Part shown: positions 7,089 through 14,363 of the stretch, piece after piece
Layout: every line of letters begins with the position of its first letter
Numbering within the stretch: the stretch's first letter is position 1
From: Thermoleophilum album
GTDB taxonomy: Bacteria; Actinomycetota; Thermoleophilia; Solirubrobacterales; Thermoleophilaceae
Assembly (NCBI RefSeq): GCF_028867705.1
Contig: NZ_CP066171.1
Location: 1,054,001 to 1,118,000, forward strand
Reading direction: 5' to 3'
Length of the DNA stretch: 64,000 bases
Made by a program: the position numbers and the translations under genes
Notes under the pieces: generated by a model
What the model saw: the letters and a program-made list of their open reading frames with translations, nothing else
What the model was told of the DNA's origin: nothing
Database searches by the model: none

Positions 7089-8168
7089 TCAGCGACGGCG
7101 CGGGAGCGAGCCACGCAGCACCGAACGCCCCGAGTGGCTGCGGTTGCCGTCGAGCGCCTCGCGCGAGATGTCGACGTAGCGGTAGCGCCAGGCATCGCGC
7201 GGCAGGCGTGCGACACCGACGAAGTTGCCCTGCTGGTCGGTCACTTGTCCGCCCAGCGAGCGCAGATCGCGCGGCGAGTTATAGAGCCAGACCTCGTACA
7301 CCTCGTTGCGTGTTGAAGGCTCGAGCCCGGCGGCCTGAACGTTCAGCTCCCACCCTCCGCCACGGCGAACCAGGATCGCGATGCCGGCCGGGCGCCGGCT
7401 GGCGGTCGTGGTCGTCTGTTGGCCCGTGCTCGGGCTCGCCGCTGTGCTCTGAGGCGTCTGGCCGGGCGGCGAGAGCAGGGTGTACGAGACGACGCGCGGG
7501 GCCGTCGTGGTGCTCGCCGCCTGGCCGCTGCGCGAAGAGGCTTCTCCGCCACGCAAGAGCCCAAGCGGCCAGACCGCGACAGCGACAGCAAACACGACAA
7601 GCGACGCCGCTGCGAGTGCTACGCGCGCACCGCGGGGGAGACGGCGCAGAAGGGAAGCCGAGCTCGAGAATCGGCGAGCGAAAGCGAGCGCCAACGCCCC
7701 GGCGGCTGCGCTGACGTCGCGAACGCCGCGCGCTCCGCGTGCCGTGGACGTGCGTCGCTCGCGCGGCGCGCCGGCATCCGAGCGGGGCGCGGACGCGGCC
7801 CCCGACGCCAGCTCGAGCCCCGGAACCTCGGGAACCCGCTCCCCGAGCAGTGGCGCGAGCGTGTCAACTACCGACGCCGCCCAAACGCGTGCCGCTTGCG
7901 AGCGGCGCAGATAGGCGCGTGTCGCCTCGGCCTCGACAGCTTCCGCCTGCCCGAGGAGGTAGTCGACGATGTCGCTGCGCCACTCGGGATCGACGCCGGC
8001 GGCCGTCAGCGGCGTGAGGGCAGCTAGTGCCTCCTCTGCGAGAGCGCGCGCGCGCGCCTGCGACAAGCCGAGTTGGCGGGCGGCGTCACGGTAGCTAGCG
8101 CCACCGGCGGCCAGCAGCTCGAGCAGCTGCTGCTCATCCCGCGAAAGCACCGCGAACCCCACGCCCAT
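7089..8168 (-). CDS. Membrane protein: sigma-region-4-like HTH, one TM, RskA-type C-terminal domain
   Basis: From ATG 8168 the product has 359 residues. Residues 8-50 (LSRDEQQLLELLAAGGASYR onward) look like a sigma-70 region-4/LuxR-type helix-turn-helix. Residues 58-105 are helical and recall an anti-sigma domain without zinc ligands. A Ser/Arg-rich linker leads to a transmembrane helix at about 183-205, then a Thr/Ser-rich stretch and a C-terminal domain resembling the anti-sigma-K (RskA) extracytoplasmic domain (YEVWLYNSPRDLRSLGG through ISREALDGNRSHSG). An HTH fused to an anti-sigma-like sensor suggests a one-piece membrane regulator; this is inference. It is divergent from the thioesterase gene, and the two -10 boxes overlap. 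Confidence 0.7.
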   Translation of the reverse strand: MGVGFAVLSRDEQQLLELLAAGGASYRDAARQLGLSQARARALAEEALAALTPLTAAGVDPEWRSDIVDYLLGQAEAVEAEATRAYLRRSQAARVWAASVVDTLAPLLGERVPEVPGLELASGAASAPRSDAGAPRERRTSTARGARGVRDVSAAAGALALAFARRFSSSASLLRRLPRGARVALAAASLVVFAVAVAVWPLGLLRGGEASSRSGQAASTTTAPRVVSYTLLSPPGQTPQSTAASPSTGQQTTTTASRRPAGIAILVRRGGGWELNVQAAGLEPSTRNEVYEVWLYNSPRDLRSLGGQVTDQQGNFVGVARLPRDAWRYRYVDISREALDGNRSHSGRSVLRGSLPRRR

Positions 8169-8177
8169 GCCGCGCGA

Positions 8178-8187
8178 ACGATAGCCT
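8178..8187. promoter_or_regulatory. Overlapping divergent -10 boxes (TATCGT minus, TAGCCT plus)
   Basis: On the minus strand TATCGT (8183-8178) ends 9 nt before the ATG at 8168. On the plus strand TAGCCT (8182-8187) ends 8 nt before the GTG at 8196. The boxes share two bases, so polymerase could not open both at once. Neither gene has an SD sequence. Confidence 0.45.
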
Positions 8188-8195
8188 GACCGCCC

Positions 8196-8654
8196 GTGCA
8201 CCAAGGACGGTTCCTCGACCCGGCCGAGACTCTCGACGGCGCCCTCGGCTTCGAAATTCTCGCCCTCGAGCCTGATCAGGCGCGCGCTCGCTTCCGCGTC
8301 GAAAACCGCGTGCGCCAACCGTTCGGCATCGTCCATGGCGGCGCCTACGCCGCACTCGCCGAGTCGGTGTGCTCGGCGAGCACCTACTTCGCGGTTCGCG
8401 ACGAGGGCAAGTACGCCGTCGGGCTTTCGAACAGCACGAGCTTTCTGCGCCCCGTCTCAGGGGGCACGGTCCACGCGCAGGCGCGCGTTCGCCACCGGGG
8501 TCGGACGACGTGGGTGTGGGACGTCGACCTCACCGACGACGACGGCCGGCTGTGCGCGGTGTCGCGCGTGACGATGGCGGTGCGGCCCGTCCCACGCGAC
8601 GACGAACAGAGATCGGCTAGCGGCGGTCAGCGCCTGACCGGTAGCGGTTCGTGA
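8196..8654 (+). CDS. PaaI-type hotdog-fold thioesterase
   Basis: A 152-residue acyl-CoA thioesterase-like protein. The family pattern is clear: GIVHGGAYAALAES (about residues 44-57) forms the catalytic helix region, followed by strands including SNSTSFLRPVSGGTVHAQAR and a C-terminal TMAVRP strand. The acyl substrate is unknown; PaaI enzymes act on phenylacetyl-CoA derivatives, and many relatives are generic. The GTG start at 8196 has no SD and a TAGCCT box 8 nt upstream. Its 3' end overlaps the convergent nadE by 38 bp. Confidence 0.85.
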   Translation: MHQGRFLDPAETLDGALGFEILALEPDQARARFRVENRVRQPFGIVHGGAYAALAESVCSASTYFAVRDEGKYAVGLSNSTSFLRPVSGGTVHAQARVRHRGRTTWVWDVDLTDDDGRLCAVSRVTMAVRPVPRDDEQRSASGGQRLTGSGS

Positions 8655-10497
8655 TCGGGACGCGACGGTCGCGGCCGAACGCGCGCACCGACACCCGTAC
8701 CCCCGGCGGCGCCTGCCGGCGCTTGTACTCCGCCGCATCGACCATCGCCAGCACACGCTCGACGATGTCGGCGGGGTAGCCGCGCCGCACAAGTGCGGCA
8801 GCGTCGAGGTCGCGCTCGACGTAGCTCTCCAGGATCGCGTCAAGCAGTTCGTAAGGCGGCAGCGTCTCGTCGTCGCGCTGCCCGGGCCTGAGTTCGGCGC
8901 TCGGCGGACGGTCGATCACGCTCTGCGGGATCGGCGGCACCTCGCCGCGCCTTTGCGCTTGCTCGTTGCGCCAGCGCGCCAGCTGGTAGACGTGGGTTTT
9001 GAACACGTCCTTGAGCACCGCGAACCCACCGGCCATGTCGCCGTAGAGCGTCGCGTACCCGACCGACAGCTCGGACTTGTTGCCGGTGGTGAGCACCAGC
9101 CAGCCGAACTTGTTCGACAACGCCATGAGCAACGTGCCGCGAATGCGCGCCTGGATGTTCTCTTCGGTCACGTCGGGCGGGCGGCCGGCGAACTGCTCGC
9201 GCAGGATCGCGGAGAAGGCCTGCATCGCCGGCTCGATCGCGAGCGTCCGCAGCTCGACACCGAGCCGCTCGGCTATCGCACGGGCATCGGCTCGCGTGCC
9301 GGAGGACGAATAGGGGGAGGGCATCGTCACGAGCTCGACTCGGTCGCTGCCGAGCGCGTCGACCGCCACCACTGCTGTGAGCGCCGAGTCGATCCCTCCG
9401 GAGAGCCCGACGACCACACGTTGGAAGCGGTTTTTCTCGACGTAGTCGCGCAAACCGACGACGAGGGCGCGGTACACCTCCTCGTTCTCGTCGAGCAGTG
9501 ACACGATCGGGGCGGCGGGCCCGCCGGCATGCGGGTCGCTCCGCGACCCTCTAGCGCCGTCCGGCAGCGTCGTGCGCGACGCGCGTTCGATGTGCTCGAG
9601 CCCAACGCGCCGCACCGCGCCCGCCGAGGCCGGGAAAAGCGAGCGGTGGCGGGGATCGTGGAGCCGCTGTGCGCGCGCCGCGGCGATGTCGAGATCGCAG
9701 ACGAGAACGGTCTCTTCGAACTGGGCCGCGCGCGCCAGCAGCTCGCCGCGCGGACCGCAGACGAGAGAGTGGCCGTCGAAAACCAGTTCGTCCTGCCCGC
9801 CGACGAGGTTGCAGAAGACGACAAAAGCAACGAGGTCGGCGGCGCGCTGACGGAGCATCCGCTCGCGGTCGCGGCCCTTGCCGCGGTGATAAGGCGACGC
9901 CGAGAGGTTGACGATCACGTCGGCGCCGGCAGCTGCCTGCTCGACGTGCGGTCCGTCAGCGACCCAGATGTCCTCGCACACCGTCACGCCGACCGCGGCC
10001 TCGCCGAGCTCGACGAGCAGCGCGCCGTTGCCCGGGCGGAAGTAGCGGCGCTCGTCGAACACACCGTAGTTCGGGAGATGCACCTTGTGGTGACGCGCGT
10101 GCACGCGACCGCGGGTCGCGACGACCGCCGAGTTGTAGACGTCGTCGGCGAACGTGGGAACGCCGACGAGAGCGACCAGCCCATCGGGCAGCGAGCGGAC
10201 AAACTCGTCCAGCGCCGCCTCGGTGTCGCGCAGGAAGTGCGGTCGTAACAGCAGGTCCTCGGGCGGATAGCCGGTGAGGGCAAGCTCCGGGAAGATCACG
10301 AGATCGGCACCGCTCGCGTGCGCAGCGGCGGCTGCCTCGCGCAGACGCGCGACGTTGCCGGCAAGATCGCCGACCACCGTGTCGAGCTGGGCGAGCGCTA
10401 AGCGCAGCGCGCCGCGACCCGCGTCAGCGGAAACCGAAACGGTTCGCTGCGCCGGGTCGCCCGCCGACTCGGTCCCGGCAACCGCTAGTTCCGTCAC
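8617..10497 (-). CDS. nadE: Glutamine-dependent NAD+ synthetase
   Basis: This two-domain enzyme of about 626 residues makes NAD+ from deamido-NAD+, ATP and glutamine. The N-terminal nitrilase-type glutaminase domain shows its Glu-Lys-Cys triad in FPELALTG, HHKVHLPNYGVFDE and VCEDIW. The C-terminal synthetase domain has the PP-loop SGGIDSALT and a later TGNKSE segment. GTG 10497 is preferred over a longer frame because a near-consensus CATAAT lies exactly 6 nt upstream, implying a leaderless mRNA. The stop codon of the upstream WS/DGAT gene is inside that -10 box. The 3' end overlaps the thioesterase gene tail to tail. Confidence 0.94.
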   Translation of the reverse strand: MTELAVAGTESAGDPAQRTVSVSADAGRGALRLALAQLDTVVGDLAGNVARLREAAAAAHASGADLVIFPELALTGYPPEDLLLRPHFLRDTEAALDEFVRSLPDGLVALVGVPTFADDVYNSAVVATRGRVHARHHKVHLPNYGVFDERRYFRPGNGALLVELGEAAVGVTVCEDIWVADGPHVEQAAAGADVIVNLSASPYHRGKGRDRERMLRQRAADLVAFVVFCNLVGGQDELVFDGHSLVCGPRGELLARAAQFEETVLVCDLDIAAARAQRLHDPRHRSLFPASAGAVRRVGLEHIERASRTTLPDGARGSRSDPHAGGPAAPIVSLLDENEEVYRALVVGLRDYVEKNRFQRVVVGLSGGIDSALTAVVAVDALGSDRVELVTMPSPYSSSGTRADARAIAERLGVELRTLAIEPAMQAFSAILREQFAGRPPDVTEENIQARIRGTLLMALSNKFGWLVLTTGNKSELSVGYATLYGDMAGGFAVLKDVFKTHVYQLARWRNEQAQRRGEVPPIPQSVIDRPPSAELRPGQRDDETLPPYELLDAILESYVERDLDAAALVRRGYPADIVERVLAMVDAAEYKRRQAPPGVRVSVRAFGRDRRVPITNRYRSGADRR

Positions 10498-10503
10498 GGC
10501 CCG

Positions 10504-10509
10504 ATTATG
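10504..10509 (-). promoter_or_regulatory. -10 box (CATAAT) for leaderless nadE, containing the upstream stop codon
   Basis: On the minus strand CATAAT occupies 10509-10504, six bases before the GTG at 10497. The TAA in it (10507-10505) is the stop codon of the preceding WS/DGAT gene. Confidence 0.5.
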
Positions 10510-11992
10510 TCGCCGGCCGCGCGCCGTCGTCGCTGCCGGCGAACGCGGTCGCCTCAACGGCCGCCGGGTCGGGCACGGCGAGGTACGGCGACGGCTCCGT
10601 GAGTTCGATACCGGCAGCCTCGGCCAGCTCGCGCAGCGAGCAGCGCAGGCAGCGAGCGAAGGTCTTGAGGTCCCACATCAGGTCGTAGTCGCCGAGCAGG
10701 CCGAAGTTGATGCGACCGTCGTAGCTCATGAGAGCGATACCGAGCGCCTGGTCGCGCGCCAGTGGCACAACCGGGAACGGCTCGATCAACCGCCGCCCAA
10801 GGAGATAGAGGGGAAACTGCGGCCCCGGGACGTTCGTGACCACGAGGTTGAACACGCGCTGCGTAGCGAAAAGGCGACTCGCTTGGGCGAGGATCGTTGG
10901 CGGAGCGAAATCGCCGAGTTCGGTGAGCACCTTCGCGCCGACCGCTTGGCCCGACTCCTTAAGGTCGCGCATCTGCTCGCGGACGAGCGCGAGCCGCTCG
11001 CGCGGATCCTCGCACCACACGGGAAGCGTGGCGATCATGGCGGCGACACGGTTCCCGAGCACACCACGCTCGACCTCGGCGCGAACGCTGACGGGTACGA
11101 GCGCTTTCAGCTCGACGCCGGCGACCCGCTCACCACGAACCTGGAGATGGTGGTGGAGCGCACCGGTTACGCAGGCGAGCACGACGTCGTTTACGGTGCC
11201 GCCGAGCCGCTTCTTGATGGCGCGGAGGTCGTCGAGCGAGCAGCGCACCCAGTCGAAGCGCCGGTGAGGTCCGATCTTGCCGTTGTAGGGGGTGCGTGCC
11301 CCGCCTCGTAGGAAGGCGGCACGGGCGAGGGCAGCGGCACCGCCGAGCGCTGTGCGCGCATCGTCGAGCAGCCGCGCCGGGTCGTCAGCTGCGGCGCGGG
11401 CGGCGCGCGCGATCTGGAGCGGCCAACGCAGCGGCTCGACGGCCGCCTCGACCAGCTGCTCGGCGCGGCTAGGTAGCGGCCTCGGCAGCCACGGCGGCGG
11501 CGCGGGCGTCGGCACCGGGTCGCGCGCGGCGTCCAGCAAGACGGTGACGATGTCGACCCCGGAGATGCCGTCTACCACCGCATGGTGGGTTTTGGCCACG
11601 ATCGCAAAGCGGTCGCCCTCGAGTCCCTCGACGAGCCAAAGCTCCCAGAGCGGACGCTCGCGGTCGAGGCGCTGGGCGAGGATGCGCGCGGCGAGCTCTT
11701 TGAGCTGGCTCTCCGAGCCGGGCGCCGGTAGACCGGTGTGGCGGAGGTGGAAGCGCAGGTTGAAGTGGGGATCGTCGACCCAGCGCGGCCGGTCAAGCGG
11801 CAGGGGAGGGGCAAGCAAGCGTTGGCGGTAGCGCGGCACCAGATGCAAGCGCCGCTCGAGCAGCGAGAGAAGCTCTTCGTAGCGGGGGGCGTCACCGGCG
11901 AAGGTAAGGACCACACCCACGTGCATGTGGGCGTTCTCGCTCTCGATCTGCAAAAAGGCGGTGTCGAGACCGCTCAAGCGCTCGCCCCGCAA
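10505..11992 (-). CDS. Wax ester synthase/acyl-CoA:diacylglycerol acyltransferase (WS/DGAT)
   Basis: A 495-residue enzyme of the bacterial bifunctional WS/DGAT family, which esterifies fatty alcohols or diacylglycerol with acyl-CoA to make storage wax esters or triacylglycerols. The catalytic motif HHAVVDG is at 136-142, PLWELWLVEG at 114-123, and the downstream GGTVNDVVLACVTGAL block fits the family ND motif. The start is TTG 11992, supported by AAGGAGG 8 nt upstream. It lies directly upstream of nadE but the two probably have separate promoters. Mycobacteria carry many paralogues; which ester is made here cannot be read from sequence. Confidence 0.93.
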   Translation of the reverse strand: MRGERLSGLDTAFLQIESENAHMHVGVVLTFAGDAPRYEELLSLLERRLHLVPRYRQRLLAPPLPLDRPRWVDDPHFNLRFHLRHTGLPAPGSESQLKELAARILAQRLDRERPLWELWLVEGLEGDRFAIVAKTHHAVVDGISGVDIVTVLLDAARDPVPTPAPPPWLPRPLPSRAEQLVEAAVEPLRWPLQIARAARAAADDPARLLDDARTALGGAAALARAAFLRGGARTPYNGKIGPHRRFDWVRCSLDDLRAIKKRLGGTVNDVVLACVTGALHHHLQVRGERVAGVELKALVPVSVRAEVERGVLGNRVAAMIATLPVWCEDPRERLALVREQMRDLKESGQAVGAKVLTELGDFAPPTILAQASRLFATQRVFNLVVTNVPGPQFPLYLLGRRLIEPFPVVPLARDQALGIALMSYDGRINFGLLGDYDLMWDLKTFARCLRCSLRELAEAAGIELTEPSPYLAVPDPAAVEATAFAGSDDGARPAT

Positions 11993-12159
11993 CTGCCGCG
12001 CCCTCCTTCGCTCTTCAGCTGCCCCGTTTGCACCCCGACGCTCGGACGCTAGCGCCTTTCGATCCCGGCGTCCGTGATTGCGTGACCAACGTCACACTGG
12101 CTCGCGCTTCTCGCCCTAGCCTGCAGCGGCCGTCGTGTAAGGACGCAGAGAAGAAGAAG

Positions 12160-12354
12160 CGGCCCTGCCGAGCCGCGAGCTCCCCGAGCTCGCGGGCGGG
12201 GGAACCAAGAGCGCCCGGTCGCGCGCACACGAGCGCCAAGTGCGCTTGCTAGCGCGATGGGAGCAGGGGCGAATCGGCCGGTGGTCCGGTCGTAGCGCGG
12301 CGCAAGGACGCCGCTCCGCGCGAGCCCGTCAGCTAACCCCGTAGGCGGGGGCCG
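12160..12354 (+). promoter_or_regulatory. ydaO/yuaA-type (cyclic di-AMP) riboswitch
   Basis: The 318-nt gap before the RlpA-like gene contains the conserved ydaO-class blocks in order: GCGGGGGAACCAAG near 12195, GGGGCGAATCGG near 12266, and CCCGTCAGCTAACCCCGTAG at 12324-12343. The ends pair as a P1 stem, CGGCCCTGCC (12160-12169) with GGCGGGGGCCG (12344-12354), one G bulged. The 3' arm abuts the Shine-Dalgarno region. This class binds c-di-AMP and usually turns expression off; in actinobacteria it commonly precedes cell-wall hydrolase and resuscitation-factor genes, matching the gene downstream. Motif match is by eye; covariance scoring was not possible. Confidence 0.85.
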
Positions 12355-12370
12355 GGAAAGGAGCCCGATC

Positions 12371-13354
12371 GTGTCCCCCAGCGCCGGTACGACCGGTGCG
12401 CGTGGGTCGCTGCTCGCCGTGCTTGCGCTCGTGCTCGCGGGCGTCGGCGGCACCGCCTACGCGTCGCAGGCAGACGACACACAAAACAGCCCACTCGCCG
12501 CCTCCGCCACGCGCGACCACCGCGCTGACAGCTTTGCGATCACTCTCGCGATGTCGCCACAGCGCGTGGCGTTCGGAAAGAAAGTGATCGTTCGCGGACG
12601 CGCGCGCAATGCCGAGCTCGTCGTGGTCGCGCTGGCGCCGAACGGGCGTGCCCGTTTTCGGCCGTTGGCGGTCCTTCGCCCCGCGCCGAGCGGCGAGTTC
12701 TCGTTGCGCTGGCGCGCGCGCCACAGCGGCGTGGTGCGCGCGGTCGCGCTCGCCGGCGGCAGCGTTCGTGCCACCTCGCGGCCGCTCGCCGTCGCCGTGC
12801 TGCCGCGCGTCTCGGCGCGCGTGCTCAGCCGTCACCTGCGCATTGGGGGAGGGCTCGCTGCGGCGCTGCGCGCCCGCTCGTCGACAGCGCTCGTGGTGCG
12901 CCTGCAGATCCGCAGGGCCGGACGCTGGCGAACGCTCGCCCGCAGACGGGTCGCGAGCGGCGGGCGGCTGCGGCTGCGGGCGCGGCTTGCGCACGCCGGC
13001 ATCTGGCGGGCACGAATCGCCGTCGAGGCGCTCTATCCGGGCCGCCGTTATCGCGTGATCCGGAGCCTCGGCAGGATCTTCGTCTACCGACCGGCGTCAG
13101 CATCGTGGTACGGCCCGGGTCTCTACGGCGGCGCGCTGGCGTGCGGGGGTCGCCTCTACCCGGCGACAGTCGGCGTGGCCCACCGCTGGCTGCCGTGCGG
13201 GACGCGCGTCGCCTTCCGCTACGGGCGGCGGACGGTGATCGCGCGTGTCGTCGACCGCGGTCCCTTCGTCGCCGGGCGCGAGTGGGACCTGACCGCCGCG
13301 CTCAAATACCGCCTGGGCTTCGGCTCGACGGGAACGGTCTGGGTGGCGCACTGA
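12371..13354 (+). CDS. Secreted RlpA-like (double-psi beta-barrel) protein under c-di-AMP riboswitch control
   Basis: A 327-residue exported protein. The signal peptide (hydrophobic run SLLAVLALVLAGVGGTAYA, cleavage predicted after AYA) is followed by about 200 residues of Arg/Val-rich beta-type repeats. The C-terminal domain, about residues 240-327, is RlpA/3D-like: SWYGPGLYGGALACGG, LPCGTRVAFRYG and ARVVDRGPFVAGREWDLT, with the family aspartate in VVDRGPF. Such domains bind or cleave peptidoglycan (lytic transglycosylase in Pseudomonas RlpA). The GTG start at 12371 sits 8 nt after AAAGGA. Placement under a ydaO riboswitch supports a cell-wall remodelling role tied to osmotic or c-di-AMP signalling. 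Confidence 0.85.
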   Translation: MSPSAGTTGARGSLLAVLALVLAGVGGTAYASQADDTQNSPLAASATRDHRADSFAITLAMSPQRVAFGKKVIVRGRARNAELVVVALAPNGRARFRPLAVLRPAPSGEFSLRWRARHSGVVRAVALAGGSVRATSRPLAVAVLPRVSARVLSRHLRIGGGLAAALRARSSTALVVRLQIRRAGRWRTLARRRVASGGRLRLRARLAHAGIWRARIAVEALYPGRRYRVIRSLGRIFVYRPASASWYGPGLYGGALACGGRLYPATVGVAHRWLPCGTRVAFRYGRRTVIARVVDRGPFVAGREWDLTAALKYRLGFGSTGTVWVAH

Positions 13355-13372
13355 CCGTGCCGCGCCTAGACC

Positions 13373-14116
13373 CTAGAGCTGCTGGCGAATCGGCCGCAAA
13401 AGGATCTCGTTGAGGTCGACGCGCGGCGGTTGGTCGAGCGCGAAAAGCACGCAGCGCGCGACGTCCTCGGGCGCGAGCGCGGCGGTCGGTCGCTCGTCGA
13501 AAAACGGCGTGTCGACCATTCCGGGCTCGATCAACGTGACCTTGATGTCGGTGTCGGCAACCTCTTGGCGGAGCGCCTCGCCGATCGCGGTAACGGCGAA
13601 CTTGGTCGCCGAGTAGAGCGACCCGGGAAGGACGCGGCGTCCCGCGACGGAGCTCGTGAGCAGGAAGTGGCCGCGGCCGCGCTCGAGAAAGTGGGGGAGA
13701 ACGGCGCGGATCGAGAAGGCGACGCCGAGCACGTTGGTTTCGACCATCGCCCGCCAGTGTTCGGGCGTCTCGGCTAGGAAGCCGCGCTTGGCTCCGAACC
13801 CGGCGTTCGCGAAAAGAGCGTCGATGCGGCCGAACGCAGCGAGGGTGCGCTCGACAAGCTCTTGTTGCTCTTCGAAGCGCGTGACGTCACAGCGAACGGC
13901 GAGCGTCCGCTCGCTCCCGAGCTCGCGCACGAGCTCCTCGAGCAGAGCGAGGCGGCGTGCCGCGAGCGCCACACGCCAACCCGCCGCAACGGCGGCGCGC
14001 GCTGTCGCGGCGCCGATGCCGCTGGACGCCCCGGTGACGATCAAAACCCGCGACTCGGGCGGCAAGGCAACGGTCTGTTCCTGGCGGGAAGACGACGAGC
14101 TCTGCACGTGACGCAT
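13373..14116 (-). CDS. Short-chain dehydrogenase/reductase (SDR)
   Basis: A 247-residue classical SDR, an NAD(P)-dependent oxidoreductase with a Rossmann fold. TGASSGIG (28-35) binds the dinucleotide, NAGFG is the NNAG-type motif, and SS-x11-YSATK supplies the catalytic Ser, Tyr and Lys. The substrate is not predictable. It is divergent from the MMPL transporter gene across a 247-nt region with two palindromes. A GTG at 14107 is an alternative start. Confidence 0.9.
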   Translation of the reverse strand: MRHVQSSSSSRQEQTVALPPESRVLIVTGASSGIGAATARAAVAAGWRVALAARRLALLEELVRELGSERTLAVRCDVTRFEEQQELVERTLAAFGRIDALFANAGFGAKRGFLAETPEHWRAMVETNVLGVAFSIRAVLPHFLERGRGHFLLTSSVAGRRVLPGSLYSATKFAVTAIGEALRQEVADTDIKVTLIEPGMVDTPFFDERPTAALAPEDVARCVLFALDQPPRVDLNEILLRPIRQQL

Positions 14117-14207
14117 CTAAGCACGGCGTGCGCAGTGCGGCGAGAGCAGCTACTTGCCCTGCCGGTCGAGTTCGGGCGGCGCGCCAAGAGAAGGGGAAGG
14201 GGCGAGC

Positions 14208-14220
14208 GCAAACGGTTTGC
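14208..14220. promoter_or_regulatory. 13-bp palindrome GCAAAC-G-GTTTGC
   Basis: A perfect 6-bp inverted repeat around one G, in the divergent region between the SDR and MMPL genes. The half-site resembles LacI/GalR-family operators, but no such regulator is nearby, so the binding protein is unknown. Confidence 0.4.
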
Positions 14221-14241
14221 CCGGCTCGGCTAAGTAACCGT

Positions 14242-14263
14242 TGTACGACTGCACAGTGGTACA
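14242..14263. promoter_or_regulatory. 22-bp near-perfect palindrome upstream of the MMPL gene
   Basis: The site reads TGTAC-g-ACTG-ca-CAGT-g-GTACA: two nested inverted repeats sharing one centre, with 9 of 11 positions pairing. It lies 101 nt before the MMPL start in a locally AT-richer patch, and its right arm overlaps a possible -10 (TACAGT, 14260-14265). This size and symmetry suit a TetR- or MarR-type repressor, but no regulator gene is adjacent. The rest of the intergenic region (14117-14363) shows no reading frame I would support. Confidence 0.55.
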
Positions 14264-14363
14264 GTTGCACTCAATTGTCGGTTGCCTGGGGCGGCAGTCC
14301 CGTCGCCACAGGCGTTTCGAGAGCAGGCACACAACGGCCATCGCGATCCCCAGGAGGTCGACG

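Noticed and set aside
5942-7216. Long open frame on the strand opposite the AGPS-like gene (about 424 residues)
   Set aside because: High-GC coding DNA produces long antisense frames; the plus strand encodes clear flavoprotein motifs and the antisense translation has no recognisable domain.
14241-14363. Upstream extension of the MMPL frame to 14241
   Set aside because: The extension translates through the 22-bp palindrome and promoter-like region; AGGAGG precedes TTG 14364 at correct spacing, so the shorter start is better.
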